From Marinomonas transparens (GTDB lineage: Bacteria > Pseudomonadota > Gammaproteobacteria > Pseudomonadales > Marinomonadaceae): DNA of 64,000 nt. Shown here one piece after another: positions 56,944 to 64,000 of the stretch; position 1 is the first letter of the stretch; each line of letters starts with the position of its first letter. The translations under genes were made by a program, and so were the position numbers. The stretch covers positions 1 through 64,000 of the forward strand of contig NZ_JAEMNX010000009.1 of the NCBI RefSeq assembly GCF_016463975.1. Direction: 5' to 3'. The notes beneath the pieces were generated by a model. The model did no database searches, was not told the DNA's origin, and worked only from the letters and a program-made list of their open reading frames with translations.

Positions 56944-58029
56944 GTGTATAGTTTATTAATCGACCATTTATCGACTGCTGTAGTTCAACTTAATAGAGAG
57001 CTTCAAATAGAATACTTGAATCCAGCAGCGGAAATGCTATTGGCAGTTAGTCGTCGACGAATTTATGGCCAAGATCTTGAGGCTGCTTTTCGCGAAGATG
57101 GAGAAAGCATTAATGCACTCGCTGCTGCCGTAGAATCTGGCTACCCTTTTACTAAGCGTGAAACAGAAATTGGACTCAACAATAGCAAGAAACTATTTTG
57201 TGATTACACCGTAACGCCAGTAATGGGCACAATGAATAATACAGAAAGCCTTATCATAGAGCTTTATCCACGAGATCGCATGAAACGCATCTCTCAAGAA
57301 GGTGAACTAATCGCCAATCACCAAACCAGTAAAGAACTTGTCCGTGGTCTTGCCCATGAAATAAAAAACCCACTAGGTGGTATTCGCGGGGCCGCACAGC
57401 TAATCAGTAGAGCGTTCAAAGATGAAGCACTTAACGATTACACCCAAGTCATCATTGAAGAGTCAGATCGCTTAAGAGACCTTGTAGATCGCCTGCTAGG
57501 ACCAAGACAACTACCTAAAAATAAGGCTCTTAATATCCATAGGGTTATCGAAAGAGTAAAGCAATTAACCCTTGTCGAATCAGATGGTCAGATTGAAATC
57601 ATACGTGATTATGACCCAAGCATTCCTGACATCTATGGCGATGAAGCGCAACTTATCCAAGCCGTATTAAATGTCACCCGCAATGCCATGCAAGCTCTGT
57701 TAGAAGATGAGAGCAACCAACAAAAACAAATTCGCATTGCAACTCGTGCGCTACGCCAATTTACCATAGGCACAAAGCGTCATCGTTTAGTTTGTAAAAT
57801 TAGCGTCATCGACAATGGCCCCGGAATTCCAGCGGCAATACTCAACAGCTTATTTTATCCCATGGTTAGCGGACGCCCTGAAGGCACTGGACTTGGCTTA
57901 TCCATCGCACAATCCGTGATTCATCAACATCACGGCATCATCGAATGCAATAGCGACCAAAACAACACTGAATTTAACATATTAATGCCCATTGAGACTG
58001 CAGTCCAAGACCAGGAGAAACACTTATGA
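56944..58029 (+). CDS. glnL: Nitrogen regulation sensor kinase NtrB
   Basis: This 361-residue cytoplasmic kinase has an N-terminal PAS domain (residues 1-110), the H-box with His138 (LAHEIKNPLGGIRGAAQLI), an N-box (VLNVTRNAMQALLE) and G-boxes (DNGPGIP, GTGLGLSIAQS). It phosphorylates NtrC under nitrogen limitation, controlled by PII. The start is GTG at 56944 with an AGAGAGG ribosome site. It overlaps ntrC by 4 bases. Confidence 0.96.
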   Translation: MYSLLIDHLSTAVVQLNRELQIEYLNPAAEMLLAVSRRRIYGQDLEAAFREDGESINALAAAVESGYPFTKRETEIGLNNSKKLFCDYTVTPVMGTMNNTESLIIELYPRDRMKRISQEGELIANHQTSKELVRGLAHEIKNPLGGIRGAAQLISRAFKDEALNDYTQVIIEESDRLRDLVDRLLGPRQLPKNKALNIHRVIERVKQLTLVESDGQIEIIRDYDPSIPDIYGDEAQLIQAVLNVTRNAMQALLEDESNQQKQIRIATRALRQFTIGTKRHRLVCKISVIDNGPGIPAAILNSLFYPMVSGRPEGTGLGLSIAQSVIHQHHGIIECNSDQNNTEFNILMPIETAVQDQEKHL

Positions 58030-59456
58030 CACCAGAAGAAACCGTATGGATTGTAGACGACGATCGTTCTATTCGCTGGGTTCTAGAAAAAACCCTAGAA
58101 CAGGAAGGGATTCAGTGTCGACTATTTGACTCCGCTGAAAACCTGATCAATATGATTGATACAGAACAACCTAGCGCCATCATTAGTGACATTCGTATGC
58201 CAGGCATGGATGGTTTAGAGCTACTCGACAAATTACAGAAAGATCACCCCTACTTACCAGTGATCATAATGACAGCGCACTCAGACTTAGAAAGCGCCGT
58301 CGCTTCCTACCAAGGCGGTGCATTCGAGTACCTACCTAAGCCTTTTGACGTAGAAGAAGCGGTCACCTTAGTAAAACGCGCCATGATACATCACCGCAAC
58401 GCCATGCCAAATATGGAAGCGGTAGAAGAAATAGAGTCTCAAGTTGATAAAGAAATTATTGGCGAAGCCCCTGCCATGCAGGAAGTTTTTCGCGCCATAG
58501 GTCGACTCGCTAATTCTAATATCACGGTATTGATTAACGGTGAATCCGGCACAGGTAAAGAACTTGTCGCGCAAGCCTTACACACTCACAGCCCTCGTGC
58601 AGCAAACCCCTTCATTGCACTCAACATGGCCGCCATCCCTCACGACCTTATTGAATCTGAGCTATTTGGTCATGAAAAAGGTGCCTTTACTGGAGCTAAT
58701 ACGCAACGACGTGGCCGTTTTGAACAGGCCAATGGCGGCACTCTCTTTTTAGATGAAATCGGTGATATGCCAGCGGAAACCCAAACTCGTCTATTAAGAG
58801 TATTGGCAGACGGCGAATTCTATCGAGTCGGTGGCCATACGCCAGTAAAAGTGGATGTACGCATTATTGCCGCCACCCATCAAAATCTTGAAGACCTAGT
58901 AAAAACAGGCTCCTTCCGAGAAGATTTATTCCACCGTCTCAATGTCATTCGCATTCACCTGCCTAAGCTGGCAGAGCGCCGTGAAGACATCCCAAAACTG
59001 GCTCGCCACTTTTTAAGCCGAGCGGCGGAGGAGTTAGCGGTTGAACCAAAACAGCTCACCAAGGAAACCGAAAACTACCTCACCCAGTTGGACTGGCCGG
59101 GTAATGTTCGTCAACTAGAAAACACCTGTCGTTGGCTAATTGTTATGGCCTCTGGCCGTGAAGTACTGGTTGAAGATCTACCGCCTGAACTATTGTCCGC
59201 CACACCAAATGAGCAGCCATTCGCTTCTTGGGAGGAGGCTCTTAAAAACTGGGTCGACAACACCTTAGCTACAGGGCAAAAAGGCATTCTAGATCAAGCT
59301 GTACCTAAGTTTGAACGCATCATGATAGAAACTGCACTTGCCCACACAGGCGGGCGTCGCCGTGATGCCTCCTTACTATTAGGCTGGGGGCGAAACACCT
59401 TAACCCGCAAGATCAAAGAACTAAATATTGACCACGCCGAGCAAGAAGAAGATTAG
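58026..59456 (+). CDS. glnG: Nitrogen regulation response regulator NtrC
   Basis: This 476-residue protein has a receiver domain with Asp55 (ISDIRMPGMDG), a sigma-54-activating AAA+ domain with Walker A GESGTGKE and ELFGHEKGAFTGA, and a C-terminal Fis-type helix-turn-helix (GGRRRDASLLLGWGRNTLTRKIKEL). It activates glnA and other nitrogen genes. It is translationally coupled to ntrB. Confidence 0.97.
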   Translation: MTPEETVWIVDDDRSIRWVLEKTLEQEGIQCRLFDSAENLINMIDTEQPSAIISDIRMPGMDGLELLDKLQKDHPYLPVIIMTAHSDLESAVASYQGGAFEYLPKPFDVEEAVTLVKRAMIHHRNAMPNMEAVEEIESQVDKEIIGEAPAMQEVFRAIGRLANSNITVLINGESGTGKELVAQALHTHSPRAANPFIALNMAAIPHDLIESELFGHEKGAFTGANTQRRGRFEQANGGTLFLDEIGDMPAETQTRLLRVLADGEFYRVGGHTPVKVDVRIIAATHQNLEDLVKTGSFREDLFHRLNVIRIHLPKLAERREDIPKLARHFLSRAAEELAVEPKQLTKETENYLTQLDWPGNVRQLENTCRWLIVMASGREVLVEDLPPELLSATPNEQPFASWEEALKNWVDNTLATGQKGILDQAVPKFERIMIETALAHTGGRRRDASLLLGWGRNTLTRKIKELNIDHAEQEED

Positions 59457-59464
59457 CCCAAACA

Positions 59465-59500
59465 AAAATAGAGAGGGCTAACCAAGCCACTCTCTATTTT
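59465..59500 (+). terminator. Terminator after ntrC
   Basis: AAAATAGAGAG at 59465-59475 pairs perfectly with CTCTCTATTTT at 59490-59500. Confidence 0.85.
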
Positions 59501-59638
59501 CACTCATAGTTTCTATCTGTAAAATCAAATAAACACCCGCTTTAGCATAGCTTTCTGCTACTTAAGACTTGCTTTTAATGCCACAATCCCCTACTAATTA
59601 AAATCAGCATTTGATCATAAACAAATAGGAAATCTGTT

Positions 59639-60016
59639 ATGTATCCAACACTTGACTCCATGGGTATCACGAGTATAGAAAATATTGAAAAGTTCACCCT
59701 GCGTTATGAAGGTGGCCACGATGTGCTAAAGGTTTATTACCATCGTGAAAAAGGCTCTCTATTACCTAAAAGTAAAAAATTCAAATTTGGACGCTCTACA
59801 AAAACCGTACTTGCCGATGGTGGCCAACAAACCTATCGCCAAGTTCAAGAACCTTCACTTATTGTGCTACGCGCCATGGAAGAGCTAAGCCAGATCGTTG
59901 GAAAACAAGAAGAAGGCAAAGCAAGTAAAGAAGACCTCATCAAAGAACTTGAGCATCTCGAAAAAGTCTTTAATAGTAAAATCGCTGAAATCAAAGAAAA
60001 AATCGATTCAATGTAA
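59639..60016 (+). CDS. DUF3461 / YaeH-like protein (UPF0325)
   Basis: This 125-residue protein starts MYPTLDSMGITSIENIEKFTLR and has VLKVYYHREKGSLLPKSKKFKFGR, then KTVLADGGQQTYRQVQE, closely following E. coli YaeH in order. The last 45 residues are a helical charged tail (HLEKVFNSKIAEIKEKI). Function is unknown. It is a single-gene unit with a terminator. Confidence 0.85.
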   Translation: MYPTLDSMGITSIENIEKFTLRYEGGHDVLKVYYHREKGSLLPKSKKFKFGRSTKTVLADGGQQTYRQVQEPSLIVLRAMEELSQIVGKQEEGKASKEDLIKELEHLEKVFNSKIAEIKEKIDSM

Positions 60017-60049
60017 TCATATTGAATACAAACTGCCAGAACGCTTTCC

Positions 60050-60081
60050 AATTGGCCGAGCCCCTGAGCTCTGCCAATTTT
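60050..60081 (+). terminator. Terminator after the YaeH-like gene
   Basis: AATTGGC-C-GAGC pairs with GCTC-T-GCCAATT, followed by TTT. Good stem with one internal mismatch. Confidence 0.7.
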
Positions 60082-60154
60082 ACACTCTGGCTCAAGCACT
60101 AAATTCTCGCTACAATTCCACAAACTTTTTCACCCATGCTCCCAAGAGAGCAAC

Positions 60155-60727
60155 TTGAGCACGTTTTCTATGCACCTTGTCAGCTCTGAACTAGAACTCG
60201 CTACCATCCTTCGACAAGGCGGTGTCATTGCCTACCCTACAGAAGCCGTTTGGGGATTGGGATGCGACCCCTTCAACGAAACTGCCGTGCGCCGCATTTT
60301 GCGACTTAAATCACGTCCTGAACATAAAGGCCTGATTCTAATTGCAGGGCACCAAGAGCACTTAACATCTTGGCTTGCCACACTCGATGAAGAAACTGGC
60401 AAACGGCTCATTAGCCAACCAGATACCCCTACCTCCTGGGTCGTACCAGACTCCCAGATAAGCCCGAGCTGGGTGAAAGGAGAACACCATAGTGTCGCTA
60501 TTCGATTATCTAACCACAAGCCAGTACAACGCCTCTGTAAAGCTTTTCAAGGAGTCATTGTATCAACATCAGCAAATCCATCAGGGCTAGAGCCAGCAAA
60601 TAGTATAGAAGAAGTAAATACTTACTTTGGAGAGAATATTGACGCGATTTACAATGCACCATTAGGAGAAGCATCACAACCTTCTCAGGTTCGTGATATT
60701 TTGACAAACAAGCTATTTAGAAGCTAA
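60155..60727 (+). CDS. tsaC: L-threonylcarbamoyladenylate synthase
   Basis: This 190-residue YrdC/Sua5-domain protein has [49 protein letters not shown] and STSANPSG. It makes TC-AMP for t6A37 in tRNAs that read ANN codons. The start is probably TTG at 60155 with AAGAGAG before it; an ATG five codons on (60170) is the alternative. Confidence 0.93.
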   Translation: MSTFSMHLVSSELELATILRQGGVIAYPTEAVWGLGCDPFNETAVRRILRLKSRPEHKGLILIAGHQEHLTSWLATLDEETGKRLISQPDTPTSWVVPDSQISPSWVKGEHHSVAIRLSNHKPVQRLCKAFQGVIVSTSANPSGLEPANSIEEVNTYFGENIDAIYNAPLGEASQPSQVRDILTNKLFRS

Positions 60728-60785
60728 AAATCAATCTCAACACTTTAGCTGTGCACAAGACCTTAAGTTATTCACAACAATAAAA

Positions 60786-60813
60786 AAGCGATACCTTTTT
60801 CAAAGTATCGCTT
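60786..60813 (-). terminator. Terminator of the liv operon
   Basis: AAGCGATAC at 60786-60794 pairs with GTATCGCTT at 60805-60813. On the minus strand it is followed by T-rich sequence, so it ends the livHMGF transcript. Confidence 0.85.
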
Positions 60814-60850
60814 AGTATTAATCAGGTCTCGTTTACCGTTTCAGTAACGC

Positions 60851-61564
60851 TTAATGGCCACCTAGATACGCTTCACGCACCTCTGGATTAACCAGCAACT
60901 CATCCCCTGTTCCTGTCATGCGAATTTCACCATTCACCATCACATAGCCTCGATTCGCTAGTTTTAGAGCATGGTTAGCATTCTGTTCAACAAGGAAAAT
61001 CGTCATACCGGTACTGGCCACATCTCTGAGTATTTGAAAGATTTGCTTCACGATAATAGGTGCTAGGCCTAAGCTCGGCTCATCCAACAAAAGCAGTTTT
61101 GGACGACTCATTAATGCACGCGCAATCGCTAGCATTTGCTGTTCACCACCAGACATGGTTGAAGCACGTTGATTACGACGCTCCAACAGACGAGGAAACA
61201 GTTCAAACATATGCTGCATATCTTCTTCCGCATGATCCATACCAATAGGAATAGTCCCCATCAAAAGGTTCTCTTCCACCGACATACTGGGGAAAATACG
61301 GCGCCCTTCAGGAGATTGAGCCAAACCGTGAGATGCCACATAATGCGAAGACTTTTGAGAAATATCCTCACCTCGGTAAATGATTTCACCTGATGAAATA
61401 CGCGGCTGGCCAAAAATAGACATCAAAAGCGTAGACTTACCTGCACCATTGGCCCCAATCAAGGTCACTATTTCACCTTCACTTACTGTCAAAGACACTT
61501 TCTTTAACGCTTGGATTGGCCCGTAATGGACATCAACCTCTTTAAACTCCATCAAAGATGTCAT
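60851..61564 (-). CDS. livF: Branched-chain amino acid ABC transporter ATPase LivF
   Basis: This 237-residue ATPase has Walker A GANGAGKSTLL, the signature MSGGEQQML and Walker B LLLLDEPSLGLAP, with the LivF-type FPSMSVEENLLMG segment. It energises uptake of branched-chain or related amino acids. It overlaps livG by 4 bases and is the last gene of the operon. Confidence 0.95.
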   Translation of the reverse strand: MTSLMEFKEVDVHYGPIQALKKVSLTVSEGEIVTLIGANGAGKSTLLMSIFGQPRISSGEIIYRGEDISQKSSHYVASHGLAQSPEGRRIFPSMSVEENLLMGTIPIGMDHAEEDMQHMFELFPRLLERRNQRASTMSGGEQQMLAIARALMSRPKLLLLDEPSLGLAPIIVKQIFQILRDVASTGMTIFLVEQNANHALKLANRGYVMVNGEIRMTGTGDELLVNPEVREAYLGGH

Positions 61565-62442
61565 AGGGTCACCTCTTCGCCTTCTTCTGCACCGAGATAG
61601 GCTGCAATCACTTTAGGGTTACTCCGAATGTCCTCTGGGCCGCCCTTAGCAATCACTTCACCATGGTCCAAAACAACAATGTAATCAGAGATATCCATTA
61701 CCATTCCCATATCGTGCTCAATCAGTAGTACTGTCGTATTATGCTCATCGCGTAATACACGAATCATTTTAGTCAGCGCTTCTGTTTCCGATGGATTCAA
61801 ACCTGCAGCAGGCTCGTCCAAACATATAATTTCTGGGTTTGTACACATGGCTCGCGCAATTTCTAAACGACGCTGTTGTCCATAGGAAAGCTCCCCAGCT
61901 AAACGATTTGCAGAATCCACAAGATCCACTACACCCAACCAATAGAAAACACGATCTAACGCCTCCTCTTCCGATTTTTGGTAAGACTTAGTATTCAAGA
62001 CACCTGCAAGCATACTGCGATTAGCACGCATATGCTGAGCAACCAGCAGGTTTTCAACCACCGACATTTCTTTAAATAGGCGAATGTTTTGAAAAGTACG
62101 AGACAAACCCGCGCGATTAACCAGATGCGACCCACCAAACATTTTATATTTAAGGCGGCGAAAAAAAGCAAAGGGAGAAAGAAAATCTGTGGCTTGGAAG
62201 GGCTCTCCCAACACTTTGATAACACTGGTTTCTTTATTTTGCGCAGACAAAGTAATATCGCCACCCGTCGCCTTATAAAAACCCGTTAAACAGTTAAATA
62301 CGGTTGTTTTACCCGCACCATTAGGACCAATCAAAGCCGAAACCGAACCTCGTTTTATATTAAAGGTCACATCATTAAGCGCCTTGATGCCACCAAAGTG
62401 CATCACCAAGTTTTCAACTTTTAAAATATGTTCTAGGCTCAT
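61561..62442 (-). CDS. livG: Branched-chain amino acid ABC transporter ATPase LivG
   Basis: This 293-residue ATPase has Walker A GPNGAGKTTVFN, the signature ELSYGQQRRLEIARAM and Walker B IICLDEPAAGLNPSET. The insert between residues 75 and 110 is longer than in many LivG proteins. It pairs with LivF. Four-base overlaps with both neighbours. Confidence 0.95.
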   Translation of the reverse strand: MSLEHILKVENLVMHFGGIKALNDVTFNIKRGSVSALIGPNGAGKTTVFNCLTGFYKATGGDITLSAQNKETSVIKVLGEPFQATDFLSPFAFFRRLKYKMFGGSHLVNRAGLSRTFQNIRLFKEMSVVENLLVAQHMRANRSMLAGVLNTKSYQKSEEEALDRVFYWLGVVDLVDSANRLAGELSYGQQRRLEIARAMCTNPEIICLDEPAAGLNPSETEALTKMIRVLRDEHNTTVLLIEHDMGMVMDISDYIVVLDHGEVIAKGGPEDIRSNPKVIAAYLGAEEGEEVTL

Positions 62443-63713
62443 TTCACTACCCCTTTTCTCGCAGCGAAACCGGTTCGTGTGACACGAACAATGCCTCGAG
62501 GTTTCCAGATCATCATTACCACCATCAAAATACCAAACATTAAGACTCGGTATTCAGCAAACTCCCTTAACAATTCAGGTAATACCGTCAAACAGAAGGC
62601 AGCAATTACCACACCTAATGTGGAGCCCATACCACCTAATACCACAATGGCTAGAATCAAAGCCGACTCAAAGAAGGTAAAGGAAGAAGGGTTAACAAAA
62701 CCTTGGTAAGTAGCGAAAAACACACCCGCTAAGCCCGCTGTTGAAGCGCCAATCATAAAAGCAGAAAGCTTAACCAGCACATGGTTTAAACCTAATGAGC
62801 GACAAGCAATTTCATCTTCACGTAGCGCTTCCCACGCACGACCAATCGGCATTTTCACCAAACGATGCTTAATAAAGAGCACAGCCCAGACCACAGCAAA
62901 CAAGACCAAATAAATAAACATATATTTGTAAGCGGAATCGTAGGGGATGTTAAAAAATTCGTGAAAGGTCTCACCATCTCTTGACCGACGTTTGAATTCT
63001 AAACCAAAGAAAGTCGGTAACGGTGCAGAAATACCATTAGGACCATGGGTCAAAGAAGTCCAGTTCGTCAAAATTAGACGAATAATTTCACCAAAACCCA
63101 GTGTCACAATCGCCAAATAGTCGCCATGCATCCTCAGCACAGGGAAGCCTAATATAGCTCCAGCCATAGCGGCAATAAGCGCAGCGATAGGCAACATAGA
63201 CCAAAAACCTAGACCTAGGTTTTCATAGCCCAATGCCAAACCGTAAGCACCAATAGCATAAAAGCCAACAAAACCTAAATCCAATAAACCTGCCAAGCCA
63301 ACCACTATATTTAGACCAAGACCTAACAGTACATAGATCAAACCAAGAATAATGACGGTAAGTACATATTTAGAGGCAATGAAAGGCACTAAAAGTCCAA
63401 TCGCTATCACCAAGGGCACAACCCATAGCAGTTTAGACTTATGATCAGGTAACCGAACAGCGACCCCTTCATCATTGTTAGCATGGCGAAATGCCATGGC
63501 AATGCCTTTTTCTGTCTGAAAAAAACAAGAAATCGCAAAGCGACCAATCACTACGACAGCAACCATCCAAGCAACTTTGCCGAACTCTGCATTAAAACTG
63601 TAGCCATCTAGAACCACACCGACAATAGGACCAAAAACGATCAGCGCCATGAAACCTGCGACAAGGGCATCAATGACACTTTTTTTGTAATTAATTCCAG
63701 CTGTAGCACTCAT
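62439..63713 (-). CDS. livM: Branched-chain amino acid ABC transporter permease LivM
   Basis: This 424-residue protein has about ten membrane segments. The family core LGLGLNIVVGLAGLLDLGFVGFYAIGAYG, MHGDYLAIVTLGFGEIIRL and the EAA-type REDEIACRSLGLN are present. An N-terminal extension of about 110 residues with two to three extra helices is as in E. coli LivM. It forms the channel with LivH. Confidence 0.95.
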   Translation of the reverse strand: MSATAGINYKKSVIDALVAGFMALIVFGPIVGVVLDGYSFNAEFGKVAWMVAVVVIGRFAISCFFQTEKGIAMAFRHANNDEGVAVRLPDHKSKLLWVVPLVIAIGLLVPFIASKYVLTVIILGLIYVLLGLGLNIVVGLAGLLDLGFVGFYAIGAYGLALGYENLGLGFWSMLPIAALIAAMAGAILGFPVLRMHGDYLAIVTLGFGEIIRLILTNWTSLTHGPNGISAPLPTFFGLEFKRRSRDGETFHEFFNIPYDSAYKYMFIYLVLFAVVWAVLFIKHRLVKMPIGRAWEALREDEIACRSLGLNHVLVKLSAFMIGASTAGLAGVFFATYQGFVNPSSFTFFESALILAIVVLGGMGSTLGVVIAAFCLTVLPELLREFAEYRVLMFGILMVVMMIWKPRGIVRVTRTGFAARKGVVK

Positions 63714-64000
63714 CTATACTTTCTCCACTTCAGGTTTGCCAAGAAGGCCACTTGGGCGAATAATCAAAATGAGAACCAATAATGAGAACGAGAAAACATC
63801 TTTATAATCAGAGCTGATCAGACCTGCGAATAGAGCTTCTGACAAACCAAGAACAAGTCCACCAAGCATGGCACCAGGTAACGAGCCAATGCCTCCTAAT
63901 ACCGCTGCAGTAAAGGCTTTAATGCCGATAATAAAACCAACATAAAAGTCAAATGCGCCATAATCTAAGGTGATAAGTACACCGGCCAATGCCGCCATCG
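63714..64000 (-). CDS. livH: Branched-chain amino acid ABC transporter permease LivH (C-terminal part)
   Basis: The open frame runs to the right edge, giving the last 95 residues or so. GIKAFTAAVLGGIGSLPGAMLGGLVLGLSEAL is the conserved LivH C-terminal segment, and IRPSGLLGKPEVEKV is the usual ending. The N-terminal two-thirds and any binding-protein gene lie outside. Its stop directly abuts the livM ATG. Confidence 0.93.
   Translation of the reverse strand, partial: MAALAGVLITLDYGAFDFYVGFIIGIKAFTAAVLGGIGSLPGAMLGGLVLGLSEALFAGLISSDYKDVFSFSLLVLILIIRPSGLLGKPEVEKV

Noticed and set aside
60768..60776. DnaA-box-like TTATTCACA between tsaC and the liv terminator
   Set aside because: A single good box without AT-rich repeats, dnaA/dnaN/gidA genes or further clustered boxes is expected by chance and does not support an origin.
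1..64000. CRISPR arrays, tRNA and rRNA genes, prophage, toxin-antitoxin or restriction systems
   Set aside because: No regularly spaced repeats, cloverleaf-like sequences or recognisable genes of these kinds were seen on either strand.

Overview
The window looks like chromosomal DNA of a marine gammaproteobacterium of the Oceanospirillales, most like Marinomonas. This rests on gene content and order (dsbA next to a GGDEF protein, ubiE-ubiB-hisE-tatABC, algQ/rsd with dsbB, glnA-ntrB-ntrC, an MvaT/H-NS-like protein) and on moderate to low GC; no database search was possible.

Region 1 (about 0.4-18.8 kb, all on the minus strand) is an O-antigen or capsule cluster read from a MarR-type EPS regulator at 18.8 kb down to a terminator at 0.35 kb. 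WecB and WecC should make UDP-ManNAcA. RmlA, RmlB, an FdtA-type ketoisomerase and an FdtB-type aminotransferase should make a dTDP-3-amino-3,6-dideoxyhexose. Between FdtA and FdtB lie a PglD-like acyltransferase, a beta-propeller glycosidase-like protein and a FemAB/GNAT-like protein. An AT-rich core holds Wzx, Wzy and a glycosyltransferase. The downstream end carries a bacillosamine-type initiation set (PglF/WbpM-like dehydratase, PglE-like aminotransferase, PglD-like acetyltransferase, PglC-like phosphoglycosyltransferase) and a second glycosyltransferase. The Wzy gene contains a run of 12 G, which suggests phase variation. A remnant of another sugar transferase, REP-like palindromes and an IS5-type transposase at the window edge mark this as a recombining locus.

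Region 2 (19-33 kb) is housekeeping: an orphan C-terminal piece of a beta-CASP metallohydrolase, glmS and glmU (which supply UDP-GlcNAc to the cluster), a LysR regulator divergent from azoR, tex, an H-NS-like gene, an unlinked wzz, trmB, a DUF423 protein, a WD40 lipoprotein, rsd, dsbB, a secreted FliL-like protein and yggX.

Region 3 (33-42 kb) holds chrA, a 140-bp MITE with a 5-bp target duplication abutting the mutY stop codon, mutY, an AsmA-family gene with an 11-residue-repeat tail, hisB-hisH-hisF (without hisA) and gshA.

Region 4 (42-54 kb) holds engB, dsbA, a diguanylate cyclase, ubiE-ubiB-hisE-tatABC (without ubiJ or hisI), an ornithine cyclodeaminase-family gene, dtd, typA and thiI.

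Region 5 (55-64 kb) is nitrogen control: glnA and ntrBC, each behind a sigma-54-type promoter with GCACCA half-sites, then a YaeH/DUF3461 protein, tsaC, and a livFGMH branched-chain amino acid ABC transporter cut by the right edge. No rRNA, tRNA or CRISPR array was seen.
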